The position numbers were made by a program, and so were the translations under genes. A DNA stretch of 64,000 nt, taken from Rhynchopus euleeides (taxonomy: Eukaryota; Euglenozoa; Diplonemea; Diplonemida; Diplonemidae). The stretch is taken from assembly GCA_963210315.1 (NCBI GenBank), contig OY723237.1, forward strand, positions 3,596,001-3,660,000. The letters are read 5' to 3'. The notes below the pieces were generated by a model. That model was not told where the DNA came from, did not search any database, and saw nothing but the letters and a program-made list of their open reading frames with translations. Of this stretch, positions 12,193-22,523 are shown in pieces; position 1 is the stretch's first letter; each line of letters starts with the position of its first letter.

Positions 12193-13153
12193 ATAGGCGA
12201 TGGATGTTGTGTTGTTGCTGTTGTTTTTTGTTGCTGTTGTTTTTATTGTCGGAATATGCATGCACCCCACCTCCCCCCCTCACCCCTGTTTGTGCGTTGT
12301 GCCAAGGCTGGTCGCCTGTCAGATCCCCAGCTCCTCTCACCGGGTAGCGGATGATCCGTTCCGTGCAATGTGGAGGGGGGGGGGTTTGTGATAGGGGGAA
12401 GAGAGAGAGGGGGGCACGCGCAGGAGGGCTCCCTGCCTTTCCGATTCTCTTCATTTGCATCGACCCCTGTACTCCAACATCCCTGCCCTGTTTGCTTTGT
12501 ACATTTTGAACGCTGCGCGGAACGCTGTGTGAATGATCTTGTCTTCTCCCTCCTAGGTGAGGGAGGTTACATAGTCCGTGTGTCGAAAGGACCGTGAGTT
12601 TGATGGGTTTTGCATTCACTCTCTCTGATGCATAGATACGGGGGTCCTGCGAGTTTGCGAAAAGGGCGATGCCGTCCCAACAGGGGGGACGCCTTGTGCC
12701 CTTTGTTGCCGGGGCCTTGGGACCCCACTTCGCACGACTTCATCATAATGGATGAGTGGTCTGCACAGAGTGGTGCTCTCTGTTCCCAACAAGCCAGGTG
12801 CGGGGAGGGGGGTACTCGCTACGGTGTGTTGATGGGGGGGGCGCGGTAGGTTCCCTGCGAGGGGATGGGGTTTTAGATGGTCGGCAGCTGCAGTGAGGTG
12901 GTGTGATGGTGCTTTGTAGAAATCAGCAGCCTGCCCCACCCTCCCCTTCCTGAACCTCCGTCGTGTCCATCTTGTGTCCAGGCATACTGTGCTGCATTGC
13001 AGAGGGACCCAAACCTGTTGCCCTCTCCTCCTGCCTGCTTGTGTGCTGTGTGTGTGTGCCGGTGGTGCTCTGAGCGGCGCACAAGCGCTCTCCCTCCCTG
13101 CATTGCAGCTTTTCGTGAAGGGTCCCGCAATTCCGGATGTTCCTCCTGCCACC
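12193..13153. other. Intergenic
   Basis: G-rich and C-rich tracts and short frames only. The last few hundred bases share patches with the sequence upstream of the 28,894 gene (TGCTGCATTGCAGAGG.. type blocks), so part of it is a duplicated 5' flank. Confidence 0.4.
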
Positions 13154-13211
13154 CCACAACCACAGGTGTGAACACAACTGCCTTTGCACGCAGGCGTGAA
13201 GAGGAAGAGAC
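13154..13211 (+). promoter_or_regulatory. Conserved 5' block of UBL-DUF4116 genes, copy 1
   Basis: 58 bases directly before the ATG are almost identical in all four family members (also 16072-16129, 28836-28893, 30984-31041). The block contains ACCACAG|GTGTGAACAC and ACGCAG|GCGTGAAG, either of which could be a splice acceptor, so it is most likely 5' UTR with or without an intron end. Confidence 0.6.
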
Positions 13212-14738
13212 ATGTTGGTGTTCCTGGCGAAAAGGAGGACAGGTGACCAGCATGCTGCCGACATCGGGCTCGACGACACGCCGGACAAGGTGAAGGAGTC
13301 TGCACTGCAGGCGTTCCCCAACTTTGTTGGTGTGGAGGTGGCTGACCTGCAGCTGTCGGTGGGGGGCGAGGTCTTGTGACGACGAGCCTCTGAGCAGTGT
13401 TGCAGCTGTCGGAGACGGGTGCACAGTGGACGTTGACCTGCTGTGCCAGCCCTACTTGGATGACCTCCACAGCGGTCGCAAGCAAGTGTGGGAGGTTCCG
13501 CTGTGGGTGTCGGACAAGGCGGACGCGATCAGAGCTGTTACGTGTATGTTGAAAGCTGTTAGGTACCCTGGGCAACTCAGATCCGCACACATCACGGTGA
13601 GGGCCGACCGTGATATTGCTCTCGCAGCCGTGCAACAGAACGGCCATGCCTTGAGATACGTGTCCTCCTCCCTGAAGTCCGATCATGAATTGAATCTCGC
13701 AGCCGTGCAACAGGACGGCTGTGCCTTGAGATACGTGCACTCCTCCCTGAAGGCCGACCGTGAATTGAATCTCGCTGCGGTGCAACAGAACGGTTCTGCC
13801 TTGAGATACATGCGAGCAGAGACGGGTGTGCCTTGGAATGTGTCGACGACTCGCTGAAGGCCGATCGTGAAATCAAGTTTACAGCGGTGCAACAGACCTG
13901 CAAGGCCCTGAAATATGTGCATCCCTCCCTGAAGGCAGACCGTGAACTGCACATCGCTGCAGTGCAACAAGACGGGCATGCCTTGAAATATGTAGACGGC
14001 TCGCTGAAGGCTGATCGTGATCTCAATCTTGTGGCGGTGCAGCAGACGTGCAAGGCCTTGAAATACGTGCACCCCTCACTGAAAGCAGACCATGAACTCA
14101 ATCTCGCAGCGGTGCAGCAGGACGGGTGTGTCTTGGAATGTGTCGACGACTCGCTGAAGGCCGATCGTGACATCAATCTTGCAGCGGTCAAACATAACTG
14201 TAAGGCCTTCGAATACGTGCACTCCTCCCTGGAGACTGACCATGAAGTGAATCGCATGGCTGTTGAACAGGGTGGCCTGTCTTTGTCCGACGTCCAATAC
14301 TCACTGAAGGCTGATCGTGAAATCAATCTCACCGCAGTGCAACAGAACGGCGATGCCTTGATGTACGTGCATCCGTCCCTCAAGGCCGACCGTGAGCTGA
14401 ATATCGAAGCGGTGCAACAGGATGTACGTGCCTTGACATACGTGCACCCCTCCCTGAAGGCTGACCGTGAACTGAATCTCGCAGCGGTGCAACAGATCGG
14501 CTATGCCTTGCGATATGTGCACCCCTCCCTGAAAGCTGACCGTGACATCAATCTCGCAGTGGTGCAACAGGATGCAGCTGCGTTGAGCTACGTGCACCCC
14601 ACCCTGAAGGCCGATTGTGAAGCGCACCTCCTCGCGATGCGAGAGGACCCCACTCATGGTGTGAACAGGCAGGAGCTCGTGGAGGCCGTTGTGGAAGCAG
14701 CAGACACCCCACCTGCACGCAAGCGGCAGAGAACATGA
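13212..14738 (+). pseudogene. UBL-DUF4116 repeat gene, frameshifted copy
   Basis: Starts with the family's ubiquitin-like N-terminus (MLVFLAKRRTGDQHAAD), then about 13 units of the 25-residue repeat (LKADRE-LAAVQQ-AL-YVH). It ends with the KRQRT-type tail at 14738. Compared with its three sisters, two bases (GT) are missing near 13378, giving a stop right after GGEVL. A further deletion inside a repeat near 13,815 shifts the frame again. The long open frame from 13,833 shows the rest is intact. The GT loss lies in a GTGT slip site, so a sequencing or assembly error is possible. Otherwise this is a young pseudogene that kept its promoter block. Confidence 0.8.
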
Positions 14739-15124
14739 CAGCCACCTCGTGGGCTGCGTGCTGCACCCCCTCAGGTGCAGCACGCTCTGATGAAGATGCA
14801 GTTCTGGAGGATTGTGTGTGGGTCTGCCCTCCCACTGGGGTGGTTGGTGAGGTTGTGTGTCGTTGGCTCGAGTTGTGGACGATGCGGTTCTTTCGATATC
14901 AAGGCATGGGTGGTGCCTATGGGGGGAGGTGTGCAGCCGCTCTCGAACCCATTTTTTACCACAACAGGGAACCTGCCAGTGTCAAAAAGACAGTAGGCAG
15001 CGCTTGGGCAACAAATTCAACCCCCTCATCAGACCGCGGAGTTGCTTTTGTTTTGCCCGGATTTGCAGGCTGTATCCTGACACCAAAATCTGGGCCTGGT
15101 TTGTGTCCTGATAGTGGGAGGATA
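14739..15124. other. Spacer between DUF4116 copies
   Basis: Holds the 3' flank common to the KRQRT-type genes (also after 17908 and 30597), then unique sequence. No gene is seen. Confidence 0.4.
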
Positions 15125-15545
15125 TTCCCGGGAGATCGTGAAATCAATCTTACAGCGGTGCAACAGACCTGCAAGGCCCTGAAATATGTGCATCCCTCCC
15201 TGAAGGCAGACCGTGAATTGAATCCCGCAGCGGTGCGACAGAACGGTGCTGCCGTGAGATTCATGCACACCCTCCCTGAAGTCCGATCGTGAATTGAATC
15301 TCGCAGCGGTGCAACAGTACGGCTGTGCCTTGGAATACGTGCACTCCCCCCTGAAGGCAGACCGTGAACTGAATCTCGCAGCAGCGCAACAGAACGTGGT
15401 GGGCGATGCCTTGGAGTTCGTGCACCCCTCCCTGAAGTCCGACCAGGAACTGATTGACATAGTGATACAGAATGGTTGTTCCTTGAGATACATGCAACCC
15501 CGTTTCGAAGGAGGCGGACGTCGTCAGTGCTGTGTTTTGTCCTGA
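15125..15545 (+). pseudogene. 5'-truncated DUF4116 fragment with CaaX-type tail
   Basis: Begins in mid-repeat (DREINLTAVQQTCKALKYVH) with no UBL domain or promoter block, and runs about five repeats. One frame change lies near 15,270 where a His codon region has an extra base relative to other repeats. The 3' end matches the 31,042 gene: a 27-residue variant repeat, then GGGRRQCCVLS and stop. The terminal CVLS box, with an extra Cys before it, is kept. The shared 3' flank after the stop (to about 15,570, as after 32,361) shows it derives from a gene of that subtype. Confidence 0.75.
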
Positions 15546-15747
15546 GTCTCTGTGTGGTGTGATCAAGGCACCGTGTGGATTCCTCTGTCCACTGTGCGCG
15601 GTGTGTGGGTCTTGTTGTCGTCGCAGCATGCGCCAGTGGACTGGGGTGGGGGTGGGGGGTAGGGGCTGCTGCCATAGGGTGCCTCCCTTGCAGAAGAAGG
15701 GTGTCCCAACGTCACTGCACGGTGGGGTGGGTGTGTCCTCAGTGTAT

Positions 15748-16129
15748 GCATGTGCGGCTAGCGGGCGGGTGGCAGGGCAGCAGCTCTGCCTGTCGGGGCA
15801 GCAGGGCTTTGCGGGGGAGGTGGTGTGTTGGGGCATGGTGTGAGGAAGACCTGCATGTGGGCGTGTTGGGTGGTGTGTTTTGGGCGTGCTCCAGCCGATC
15901 GAGGTCTGCACACAAGGGTTGCCCCTCTTCCCCCCTCGCCCCCTTGCCCCACCCCTTCCCTGCCCGCCGTCCCCTTCCTGGCTGTGGGCGGATCTGCTTG
16001 CGCTTCCCTCCCCGTGTCAGCTGCTCTGCCGTCGTGACCACGACAGGTCTGGCTTGCACACTGCACTGCACCCACAACCACAGGTGTGAACACAACTGCC
16101 TTTGCACGCAGGCGTGAAGAGGAAGAGAC
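15748..16129. repeat. Segmental duplication, copy 1 (5' flank)
   Basis: About 380 bases almost identical to 30660-31041, running up to the start codon of a UBL-DUF4116 gene in both places. This shows the genes were duplicated together with their 5' flanks. It includes the conserved 58-base block at 16072-16129. Confidence 0.85.
16072..16129 (+). promoter_or_regulatory. Conserved 5' block of UBL-DUF4116 genes, copy 2
   Basis: Same 58-base block as at 13154-13211, ending at the ATG at 16130; likely 5' UTR or intron-exon boundary. Confidence 0.6.
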
Positions 16130-17908
16130 ATGTTGGTGTTCCTGGCGGACAGGAGGACAGGTGACCAGCATGCTGCCGACATCGGGCTCGACGACACGCC
16201 GGACAAGGTGAAGGAGTTTGCACTGCAGGCGTTCCCCAACTTTGTTGGTGTGGAGGTGGCTGACCTGCAGCTGTCGGTGGGGGGCGAGGTCTTGTGTGAC
16301 GACGAGCCTCTGAGCAGGGTTGCAGCTGTCGGAGACGGGTGCACAGTGGACGTTGACCTGCTGTGCCAGCACCACCTGGATGACCTGAACAGCGGGCGCA
16401 AGCAAGTGTGGGAGGTTCCGCTGTGGGTGTCGGACAAGGCGGACGTGATCGACGCTCTTGTGGAGTGCCCTGAAGGGATTGAATCCGCACACAGTACCGT
16501 GAAAGCAGACCGTGAGATCGGTTTGGCAGCGGTGCACCAGGACGGTTTTACCTTGGAACACGTGCACTCCTCCCTGAAGGCAGACCGTGAAATCTGTCTC
16601 GCAGCGGTGCAACAGGGCGGTGCTGCCTTTGAATACGTCGACTCCTCCCTGAAGGCCGATCGCGAATTCTGTCTCGCAGCGGTGCAACAGAACGGCTGTG
16701 CCTTGAAATACGTGCACTCCTCCCTGAAGGCAGACCGTGATATCTGTCTCGCAGCGGTGCAACGGAACGTTGATGCCTTTGAATACGTCGACTCCTCCCT
16801 GAAGGCCGATCGTGAACTCTGTCTCGCAGTGGTGCAACAGAACGGTTATGCCTTGGAATACGTACACTCCTCCCTGAAGGCTGATCGTGATATCTGTCTC
16901 ACAGCAGTGCAACAGGGCGGTGATGCCTTGGAATACGTACACTCCTCCCTGAAGGCCGACCGTGAACTCTGTCTCACAGCGGTGCAACAGAACGGTTGTG
17001 CCTTGGAATACGTGCACCCCTCCCTGAAGGCCGATCGTGAACTCTGTCTCACAGCGGTGCAAGAGTCCGGGTTGGCCTTGGGATGCGTCGACTCCTCCCT
17101 GAAGGCCGACCGTGAAATCTGTCTCGCAGCGGTGCAAGAGTACGGTGCTGCCTTGAGATCCGTGTCCTCCTCCCTGAAGGCCGACCGTGAAATCTGTCTC
17201 ACAGCGGTGCAACAGAGCGGTGCTGCCTTGCACTACGTCGACTCCTCCCTGAAGGACGATCGTGAAATCTGTCTCGCAGCGGTGCAACAGAACGGTTGTG
17301 CCTTGCACTACGTCGACTCCTCCCTGAAGGATGATCGTGAAATCTGTCTCGCAGCGGTGCAACAGGACGGTGATGCCTTGAAATACGTGCACTCCTCCCT
17401 GAAGGCTGATCGTGATATCTGTCTCACAGCGGTGCAACAGAGCGGTTATGTCTTGCACTACGTCGACTACTCCCTGAAGGACGATCGTGAAATCTGTCTC
17501 GCAGCGGTGCAACAGGACGGTTATGCAGTACGATACGTCGCCTACTCACTGAAGGCCGATCGCGAAATCTCTCTCGCAGCGGTGCTACAGAACGGTTCTG
17601 TCTTGGAATACGTGCACCCCTCCCTGCAGGCCGACCGTGAAGTCTGTCTCGCAGCAGTGCTACAGGACGGTTGTGCCTTGGAATACGTGCACTCCTCCCT
17701 GAAAGCAGACCGTGAACTGAACCTTATTGCGGTGCAACAGGATGCAGCTGCCTTGAAATACGTGCACCCCACCCTGAAGGCCGATTGTGAAGCGCACCTC
17801 CTCGCGATGCGAGAGGACCCCACTCATGGTGTGAACAGGCAGGAGCTCGTGGAGGCCGTTGTGGAAGCAGCAGACACCCCACCTGCACGCAAGCGGCAGA
17901 GAACATGA
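16130..17908 (+). CDS. Ubiquitin-like domain + 17 DUF4116-type repeats, basic-tail subtype
   Basis: A 592-residue single-exon protein. Residues 1-79 follow the ubiquitin-like order: MLVFL strand, IGLDDTPDKVKE helix entry, LQLSVGGEVL-DDEPLS strands, CTVDVDLL final strand. A linker to about 122 (GRKQVWEVPLWVSDKADV) is conserved in the family. From T123 come 17 complete 25-residue units, consensus LKADREICLAAVQQNGCALEYVHSS, and one broken unit. These look like DUF4116 (a ~50-residue Pfam helical module, equal to two units here). The C-terminus is EAADTPPARKRQRT, whose basic KRQR cluster could be a nuclear signal. Repeats are so alike at DNA level (75 bp period) that recent gene conversion or unequal exchange is likely. 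Function is unknown; a ubiquitin-pathway adaptor role is inference. Confidence 0.9.
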   Translation: MLVFLADRRTGDQHAADIGLDDTPDKVKEFALQAFPNFVGVEVADLQLSVGGEVLCDDEPLSRVAAVGDGCTVDVDLLCQHHLDDLNSGRKQVWEVPLWVSDKADVIDALVECPEGIESAHSTVKADREIGLAAVHQDGFTLEHVHSSLKADREICLAAVQQGGAAFEYVDSSLKADREFCLAAVQQNGCALKYVHSSLKADRDICLAAVQRNVDAFEYVDSSLKADRELCLAVVQQNGYALEYVHSSLKADRDICLTAVQQGGDALEYVHSSLKADRELCLTAVQQNGCALEYVHPSLKADRELCLTAVQESGLALGCVDSSLKADREICLAAVQEYGAALRSVSSSLKADREICLTAVQQSGAALHYVDSSLKDDREICLAAVQQNGCALHYVDSSLKDDREICLAAVQQDGDALKYVHSSLKADRDICLTAVQQSGYVLHYVDYSLKDDREICLAAVQQDGYAVRYVAYSLKADREISLAAVLQNGSVLEYVHPSLQADREVCLAAVLQDGCALEYVHSSLKADRELNLIAVQQDAAALKYVHPTLKADCEAHLLAMREDPTHGVNRQELVEAVVEAADTPPARKRQRT

Positions 17909-18036
17909 CAGCCACCCCGTGGGCTGCGTGCTGCACCCTCTGAGGTATCAGAGGGGACAGCATGAGTTCATAGCGAGGCAGTGCCATGTACTGTGGCAGA
18001 CGGTGACCGGGGGGGGGGGGGGTAGGGGGGGTCAAA
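17909..18036. other. 3' flank of DUF4116 gene and G-run
   Basis: Shared 3' flank of KRQRT-type genes followed by G-runs into which or beside which the 4.5 kb element lies. Confidence 0.4.
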
Positions 18037-18052
18037 CACGGCGCTGAAGTAA

Positions 18053-18222
18053 ATGACATGACAAGTGGTTTTACATGTAAAATTACAAGTGAAAAGTGGT
18101 TACAAGTGCCACTTGTAAAATTACAAGTACCACTTGTAAAATTACAAGTGCCACTTGTAACTTTTACAAGTGGTACTTGTAATTTTACATGTAAATGACA
18201 TGTGCCACTTGTCATCTCCGCG
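18053..18222. repeat. Left subterminal palindrome array
   Basis: Repeated ACAAGTGG, CCACTTGT, and TTTACATGTAAA words in both orientations, mirrored at 22340-22523. In DNA transposons such arrays often bind the transposase; here that is inference. Confidence 0.8.
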
Positions 18223-18384
18223 GTTTCCTTCATACTCTACACTGTGATGGGGGGTTTTTTGGCAAGCGGAGTGGCAAGGAGGGGGGAGAAATGACCAGCA
18301 AACGGTGGGAGTGCAATGCAACAGCTGTCGAGATCGGATCGAGTGGACTGATTGTATTTTGTGCCGACGACGAGTCTCATTTTT

Positions 18385-20307
18385 TCAGACTGCAGGGTGT
18401 TCGTCCGACATGTGCCTATCCCTCAGTTCTTGTGAAGCAAACTCCTGCAGACACACAGGGCAGGTCGTGATGTCCAGCTCATCCTGGTGGACGTAGAGGG
18501 CGTGTTGGCTAAGTCCACTTCTGAACACCGTTTTCTCACACAAGGGGCAAGACACTCGACATTCACACTGCGCCCTCGGCCGGTGCTGTCCGTCGTAGTG
18601 GGCGTAGAGCCCGTAAACCCGCGCGAAGCTCTTTTCAGGGCAAACAACGCAGCTGTACTCTTCTGTGGCGGATGTCTCGTCGCCATCATCATCATCATCA
18701 TCACCAGCCTCGCCGCTATTGCCGTCACTCGCAAGGTTTCCGTCATCACCAGCCTCCTCCCCGTCGGTGGTTCCTTGTGCAGGGGGCGTCACCTCCGTCA
18801 CCTCCCAGGGTTCTTCGTCACAGATGCAAACCAGGAAAACATCGCCGTTGTTGCCGGGTTCTGCCTGAAATGTTTGTCCGTGACCATCTCTGCGGCGCAC
18901 ATGTGACCCGAGGCCAAGTTTGTCCAAGCGGACCACCAATTGACGAGCAGCCTTGAGCCACGTATCATTGTGAGTGATCACACACCTGCACAGGCGCATG
19001 GAATCGTAAGATAATATTTGGGGCCGCTCGCCGATGGTAGGAGTCAGTGGAGGCACTTTGCGCACGGTATTTTCATCCGTCAAGTGTTTCTGTTTCAGTT
19101 CATAGATCTGCAGATCACGCTCCATCGTCTGCGGGGATCCCCCACGTGTCCACCTCTTGCGCTCACCGTTGCCCTGTTCGAAGAGCTCGTCGGAGACGGT
19201 GACCCTGTGCGCATCCTGCTCATCAAACCAGTGTTCGAGAGAATGAGCATATGCCGAGCGAGTGATCCCGGGATTTGCCCACTCCAACAAGAAAATCAGC
19301 ACATGATAGCTGATCACAGCGAATAGAAACTCTTTGCGGCAGGAACCTGTTGAGAAGTATCGCACTGGTATGTCTTGGTAGCGGAAGAAGATCAGCGATT
19401 GCATTGCGCAGCACAATGTCCGCTGATTCCCCACGGTGATGGCCTTCAAAGCAGCGAGTATCTCTCTTGCGTGCTTCCCAGTGAAATTTTTGCCCACTTT
19501 TCCAAGGATGGTTTCCTCCACCACTTTTGATCCCGGCAGCGTACGTAGAATGAGGCGCATAACACCTTTCGTGTCGTGAAGGGGGGGCGTCACGGTGTAG
19601 ACAGGATTCGAGAATTTTGAAGCGATGCTACAAGTGAATCCTGCGGCATCCATCTCTTGGATACTACAGCGGTGGCAGTCATGCAGGTACTCCAAACGCT
19701 CGTCGATTCCTGTAAGGCAGAAGGCAGAACGATGCCCTGTCCCACCTACACCTTTGAAGAGTGACCACAACTCTAAGTGGTCACCCCCAAGCCGGAACTG
19801 GGTGATGGAAAAGGAGCAAGGCCCCTTCGTAAAGATCCCCTTCTGAACTGCCACAATCTGCCCCAAGGCATGGAGCATCCACCATTCGTAGAACAGGGGC
19901 TTGTGGCGGTCACACACTGTCAGAAAGCGGGACGCGGTGATCCCGTCCGTCAATGCGATTGCCAGTCGCTGCCTGCTCTTTCCTTGAAGGCTACCGGGTG
20001 TGTAGCCATCACCCGTGACCATGACTGTTGGTGGGGGGCGACCCGAGCGGATGGGGAAAGCCCTCAGCAGAAACTCGAGGCACCCCCGCATGTTCCCTAG
20101 CAGAGAGGGCGTCATCAGCCGGAGGGGAGCTTCATGCTTTACGAGGAGGGGGTATGAAAGCCCCATCGAGATCCCTGTCTCTCTGCGAACGAGTGAGCCC
20201 AGCCGTTCACAGTCGCGCAGAGACATGCCCAACTCTGCCCTGTGTTGTCGAATGATTTCACCGATATGCCTCACTGTCCCAGCGTGAAGCTGTCGTGGGC
20301 TCGTCAT
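18385..20307 (-). CDS. Transposase-like protein with three C-terminal C2H2 zinc fingers
   Basis: A 640-residue protein if it starts at MTSPRQLHAG (ATG at 20305-20307); an upstream in-frame ATG at 20395 would add 30 residues of weak composition. The middle shows widely spaced acidic motifs typical of an RNase-H-fold integrase core: VTGDGYTPGS (D100), FRLGGDHLELWSLFKGVGGT followed by C197, and PPLHDTKGV (D245). The GGD...C block resembles a motif in several unclassified eukaryotic transposase-like proteins. An acidic Asp/Glu linker (about residues 500-545) leads to three fingers: CVVCPEKSF..YAHYDGQH, CPLCEKTVF..HALYVH and CPVCLQEF..RHMSDEH. It lies within matched TIRs. The family (KDZ, RAG-like or other) is not assigned. 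No internal stop is seen, so it may be active. Confidence 0.75.
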   Translation of the reverse strand: MTSPRQLHAGTVRHIGEIIRQHRAELGMSLRDCERLGSLVRRETGISMGLSYPLLVKHEAPLRLMTPSLLGNMRGCLEFLLRAFPIRSGRPPPTVMVTGDGYTPGSLQGKSRQRLAIALTDGITASRFLTVCDRHKPLFYEWWMLHALGQIVAVQKGIFTKGPCSFSITQFRLGGDHLELWSLFKGVGGTGHRSAFCLTGIDERLEYLHDCHRCSIQEMDAAGFTCSIASKFSNPVYTVTPPLHDTKGVMRLILRTLPGSKVVEETILGKVGKNFTGKHAREILAALKAITVGNQRTLCCAMQSLIFFRYQDIPVRYFSTGSCRKEFLFAVISYHVLIFLLEWANPGITRSAYAHSLEHWFDEQDAHRVTVSDELFEQGNGERKRWTRGGSPQTMERDLQIYELKQKHLTDENTVRKVPPLTPTIGERPQILSYDSMRLCRCVITHNDTWLKAARQLVVRLDKLGLGSHVRRRDGHGQTFQAEPGNNGDVFLVCICDEEPWEVTEVTPPAQGTTDGEEAGDDGNLASDGNSGEAGDDDDDDGDETSATEEYSCVVCPEKSFARVYGLYAHYDGQHRPRAQCECRVSCPLCEKTVFRSGLSQHALYVHQDELDITTCPVCLQEFASQELRDRHMSDEHPAV

Positions 20308-20517
20308 GGGAAGGGTTGTGTGTGTTCCTGTTGCAAGTCGAAGTGCGTGTGGATCATATGAATGGCAACTCAGCAAGCAACTTGATAGTGGGTACAAAAG
20401 CGTGTCGCAGGGTCAGGGGTTTCGGGGGTTGGGGGAGGGGGGGGGGGTGTGTCTGCCCAATGTGTTACGTCTTTTTGATGTTTGCGCAGACGTGTTGCTG
20501 TTGTGGCCGAGACGCCG

Positions 20518-22234
20518 CTATCCCGAGAGATCCGACAGGAAAGACACAGGGGCGTCTTCGTTGGGGGTGTCCTCAGAGTCCTCAGAGTCCTCAGAGGCCG
20601 GCTCAGGCTTCGGGGTGGCTTCGAGGTTCTGGGGCATGATTGCGGACCAGCTGGTCTGGATGACCGTCGTTGCGGCCTGCTTTGTCGGAGGGGGTGTGAT
20701 CGGCACGTCAATCCGTGTCAGCCCACTCAGCACCGTGACCTGCAGATTTCTGCTTGAATCCACAAAATGCGGAGGCGGCACAACGAGCGAGCCGCTGTAT
20801 TCACCTGGCTCACACTGGTCCGAAGGACGGTCCCTGTAGAAGGTGTAGGCGACCTGCACCCCTTCCAGCGTCGCCGTCACCAGCTTGGTGAAGCCATTCT
20901 CGACGATGACGCTATAGTAGCGCCCGGTCTCCTGGTCGTGCACGCCCACAACGACGTGCTGCATCGCCGCCACCGCCGCCACTGCCTTATTCTTCGGACG
21001 CGTCTCGGATGTGGAGGCTTGTGCCGATGCCTTGTACATCTTGACCATATCCATATGGTCCAGGTCCTCCACCACCAGCTTGAGGCGCGCAAAACCCTCC
21101 GACTTCTTCTGCGTTGGCGTGGGGAAGGGCTTCAGCGCGATGCCGTGGATGGCCATATCATGGTTTCCGTCGATCCGAACCGTGTACAGGTCGCCGGATG
21201 CATCCTTCAGCGACTTGTATGAGGCCAGTGCATCGTATTTGCGTTTCAGCACCTTTGTTATCACTCCACTCTTGGGGGGGATGGTGGTCACCAGCACCTT
21301 CTGCAGCATCTCCTTCAGCACCGAGTGTTTAAATTAAACACGGTTTGCCCCCCGGGCGGGATCCCGGGCGGGCCCGGCCGGGTTCCGGGAAATTCCGGGA
21401 TTCCCGGGAAATCCCGGGATCCCGGCCGGGAATCCCGGGATTCCCGGCCGGGATCCCGGGATCCCGGCCGGGAAATCCCGGGATGACCCCGGGGTATCCC
21501 GGGGTCATCCCGGGACCCCCCCGGGGTCAGGTGTAGGTGGGTGGTAAGATGACTTGAGAGTTTTGCACATTGCACATTGCACGCTGCCGTTGCCCCCTTC
21601 CCCTTTGCGATCCACCCGATGTCATTAGTTTTTGCTGGACCCGACTATTTCACCTCACATATACCGCACGTGACTTGGACCCCACAACCCCGCCCCGCCC
21701 CCCCCCCCCCCCCCCCCCACGTAACTGCGCCGCATACACACACCCGGCAGAGAAACCTTCCACAACAGCAAACATGCACCGTACTCTTTTGTTACTCCTC
21801 ATTTTTACAATTGGTGTGGAAGGAGAGGGTGCGGTTCTGGATCAGCAGGTCTGAATCTGAAACTGGGGACTGAAAGCCATAGGTCTGAGATGACCTCGGT
21901 CCAAGCGACCTGAGACTGAGAACCCCCGGGATTCCCGGCCGGACCCCGGCCGGACCCGGCCGGGATTTCCCCGGGATCCCGGCCGGGATTTCAAAATCCC
22001 GGTCCCGGGCCCGGAATTTCCGGGCCCGGCCGGGGTTTCCCGGGATCCTGCCGGGGGGCAAACCGTGTTTAATTTAAACACCTCCCCCCCTTTCCTGGTG
22101 GTGTACACGGCCACAAAGTCCTCCACAAGCTGCTGCAGCTGGCTTTCATGCCGCTCATCATCCTTCCCCAGATCCCCGCTCTTCGTCCGCTTGCTGTTGC
22201 GCGTCGGTGTTGTGGTTGCCGTTCTCTTGCTCAT
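20518..22234 (-). pseudogene. Transposon accessory gene interrupted by a nested element
   Basis: The first part (22234 to about 22079) starts MSKRTATTTPTRNSKRTKSG, with a basic nuclear-signal-like N-terminus and a helical QLQQLVEDFVAVY stretch. The rest (about 21333 to 20518) begins SVLKEMLQKVL and ends in an acidic EDSEDSEDTPNEDAP tail. The 739 bp element 21334-22072 separates them. The distance is consistent with one uninterrupted 323-residue frame before insertion: without the insert and one TTTAAA copy, both parts share a frame. No known domain is recognised; it is probably the second protein of the 18037-22539 transposon, perhaps a DNA-binding or regulatory partner. It is upstream of and codirectional with the transposase-like gene. 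Confidence 0.65.
21334..22072. mobile_element. Nested 739 bp element with GC-palindrome ends
   Basis: Ends are TTAAACACGGTTTGCCCCCC and the reverse complement, flanked on both sides by TTTAAA (21328-21333 and 22073-22078), a 6 bp target duplication. Next to each TIR are 150-180 bp made almost wholly of CCCGGGAT, CCGGCCGG and ATCCCGGG words in alternating orientation. The interior (about 21,545-21,900) is ordinary sequence with a short hydrophobic frame at 21,774 (MHRTLLLLLIF) that is too short to call. It is non-autonomous. A piggyBac-like reading with TTAA targets is possible from the TTAA at each tip, but the 6 bp duplication better restores the host frame. Confidence 0.8.
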
Positions 22235-22339
22235 GTTGGAGGTGCAAAGGTCCTTTTGTAAGTGAGGGTGTGTGTGTGCAGCAGGGCTGGGGTCGCGGGG
22301 GATAAACAAATGGAACAACACGGCTCGCCAGTGTTCAGG

Positions 22340-22523
22340 AAAGCTCGTAAATAACAAGTGGCACATGTCATTTACATGTAATTTTACAAGTGGCACATGT
22401 AATTTTACATGTACCACTTGTAAAATTTACAAGTGGCACATGTAATTTTACAAGTGCCACTTGTAAATTTACATGTAAAATTTTTTACATGTAAACCACT
22501 TGTAAAACCACTTGTAACAGTGG
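22340..22523. repeat. Right subterminal palindrome array
   Basis: Mirror of the left array with the same ACAAGTGGCACATGTAA-type words, just inside the right TIR of the 4.5 kb element. Confidence 0.8.

Noticed and set aside
15758-17512. 584-residue antisense frame across the DUF4116 array
   Set aside because: It is a shadow of the 75 bp periodic coding strand; a stop-free antisense frame is copied with each unit. Similar shadows lie opposite 28,894-30,597 and 31,042-32,361.
16490-17760. Regular repeats that might suggest a CRISPR array
   Set aside because: The 75 bp period is coding, in frame, without unique spacers, and in a eukaryotic gene.
21774-21854. Short hydrophobic frame inside the nested GC-palindrome element
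   Set aside because: Only 26 residues, no homolog recognised, no supporting signals.
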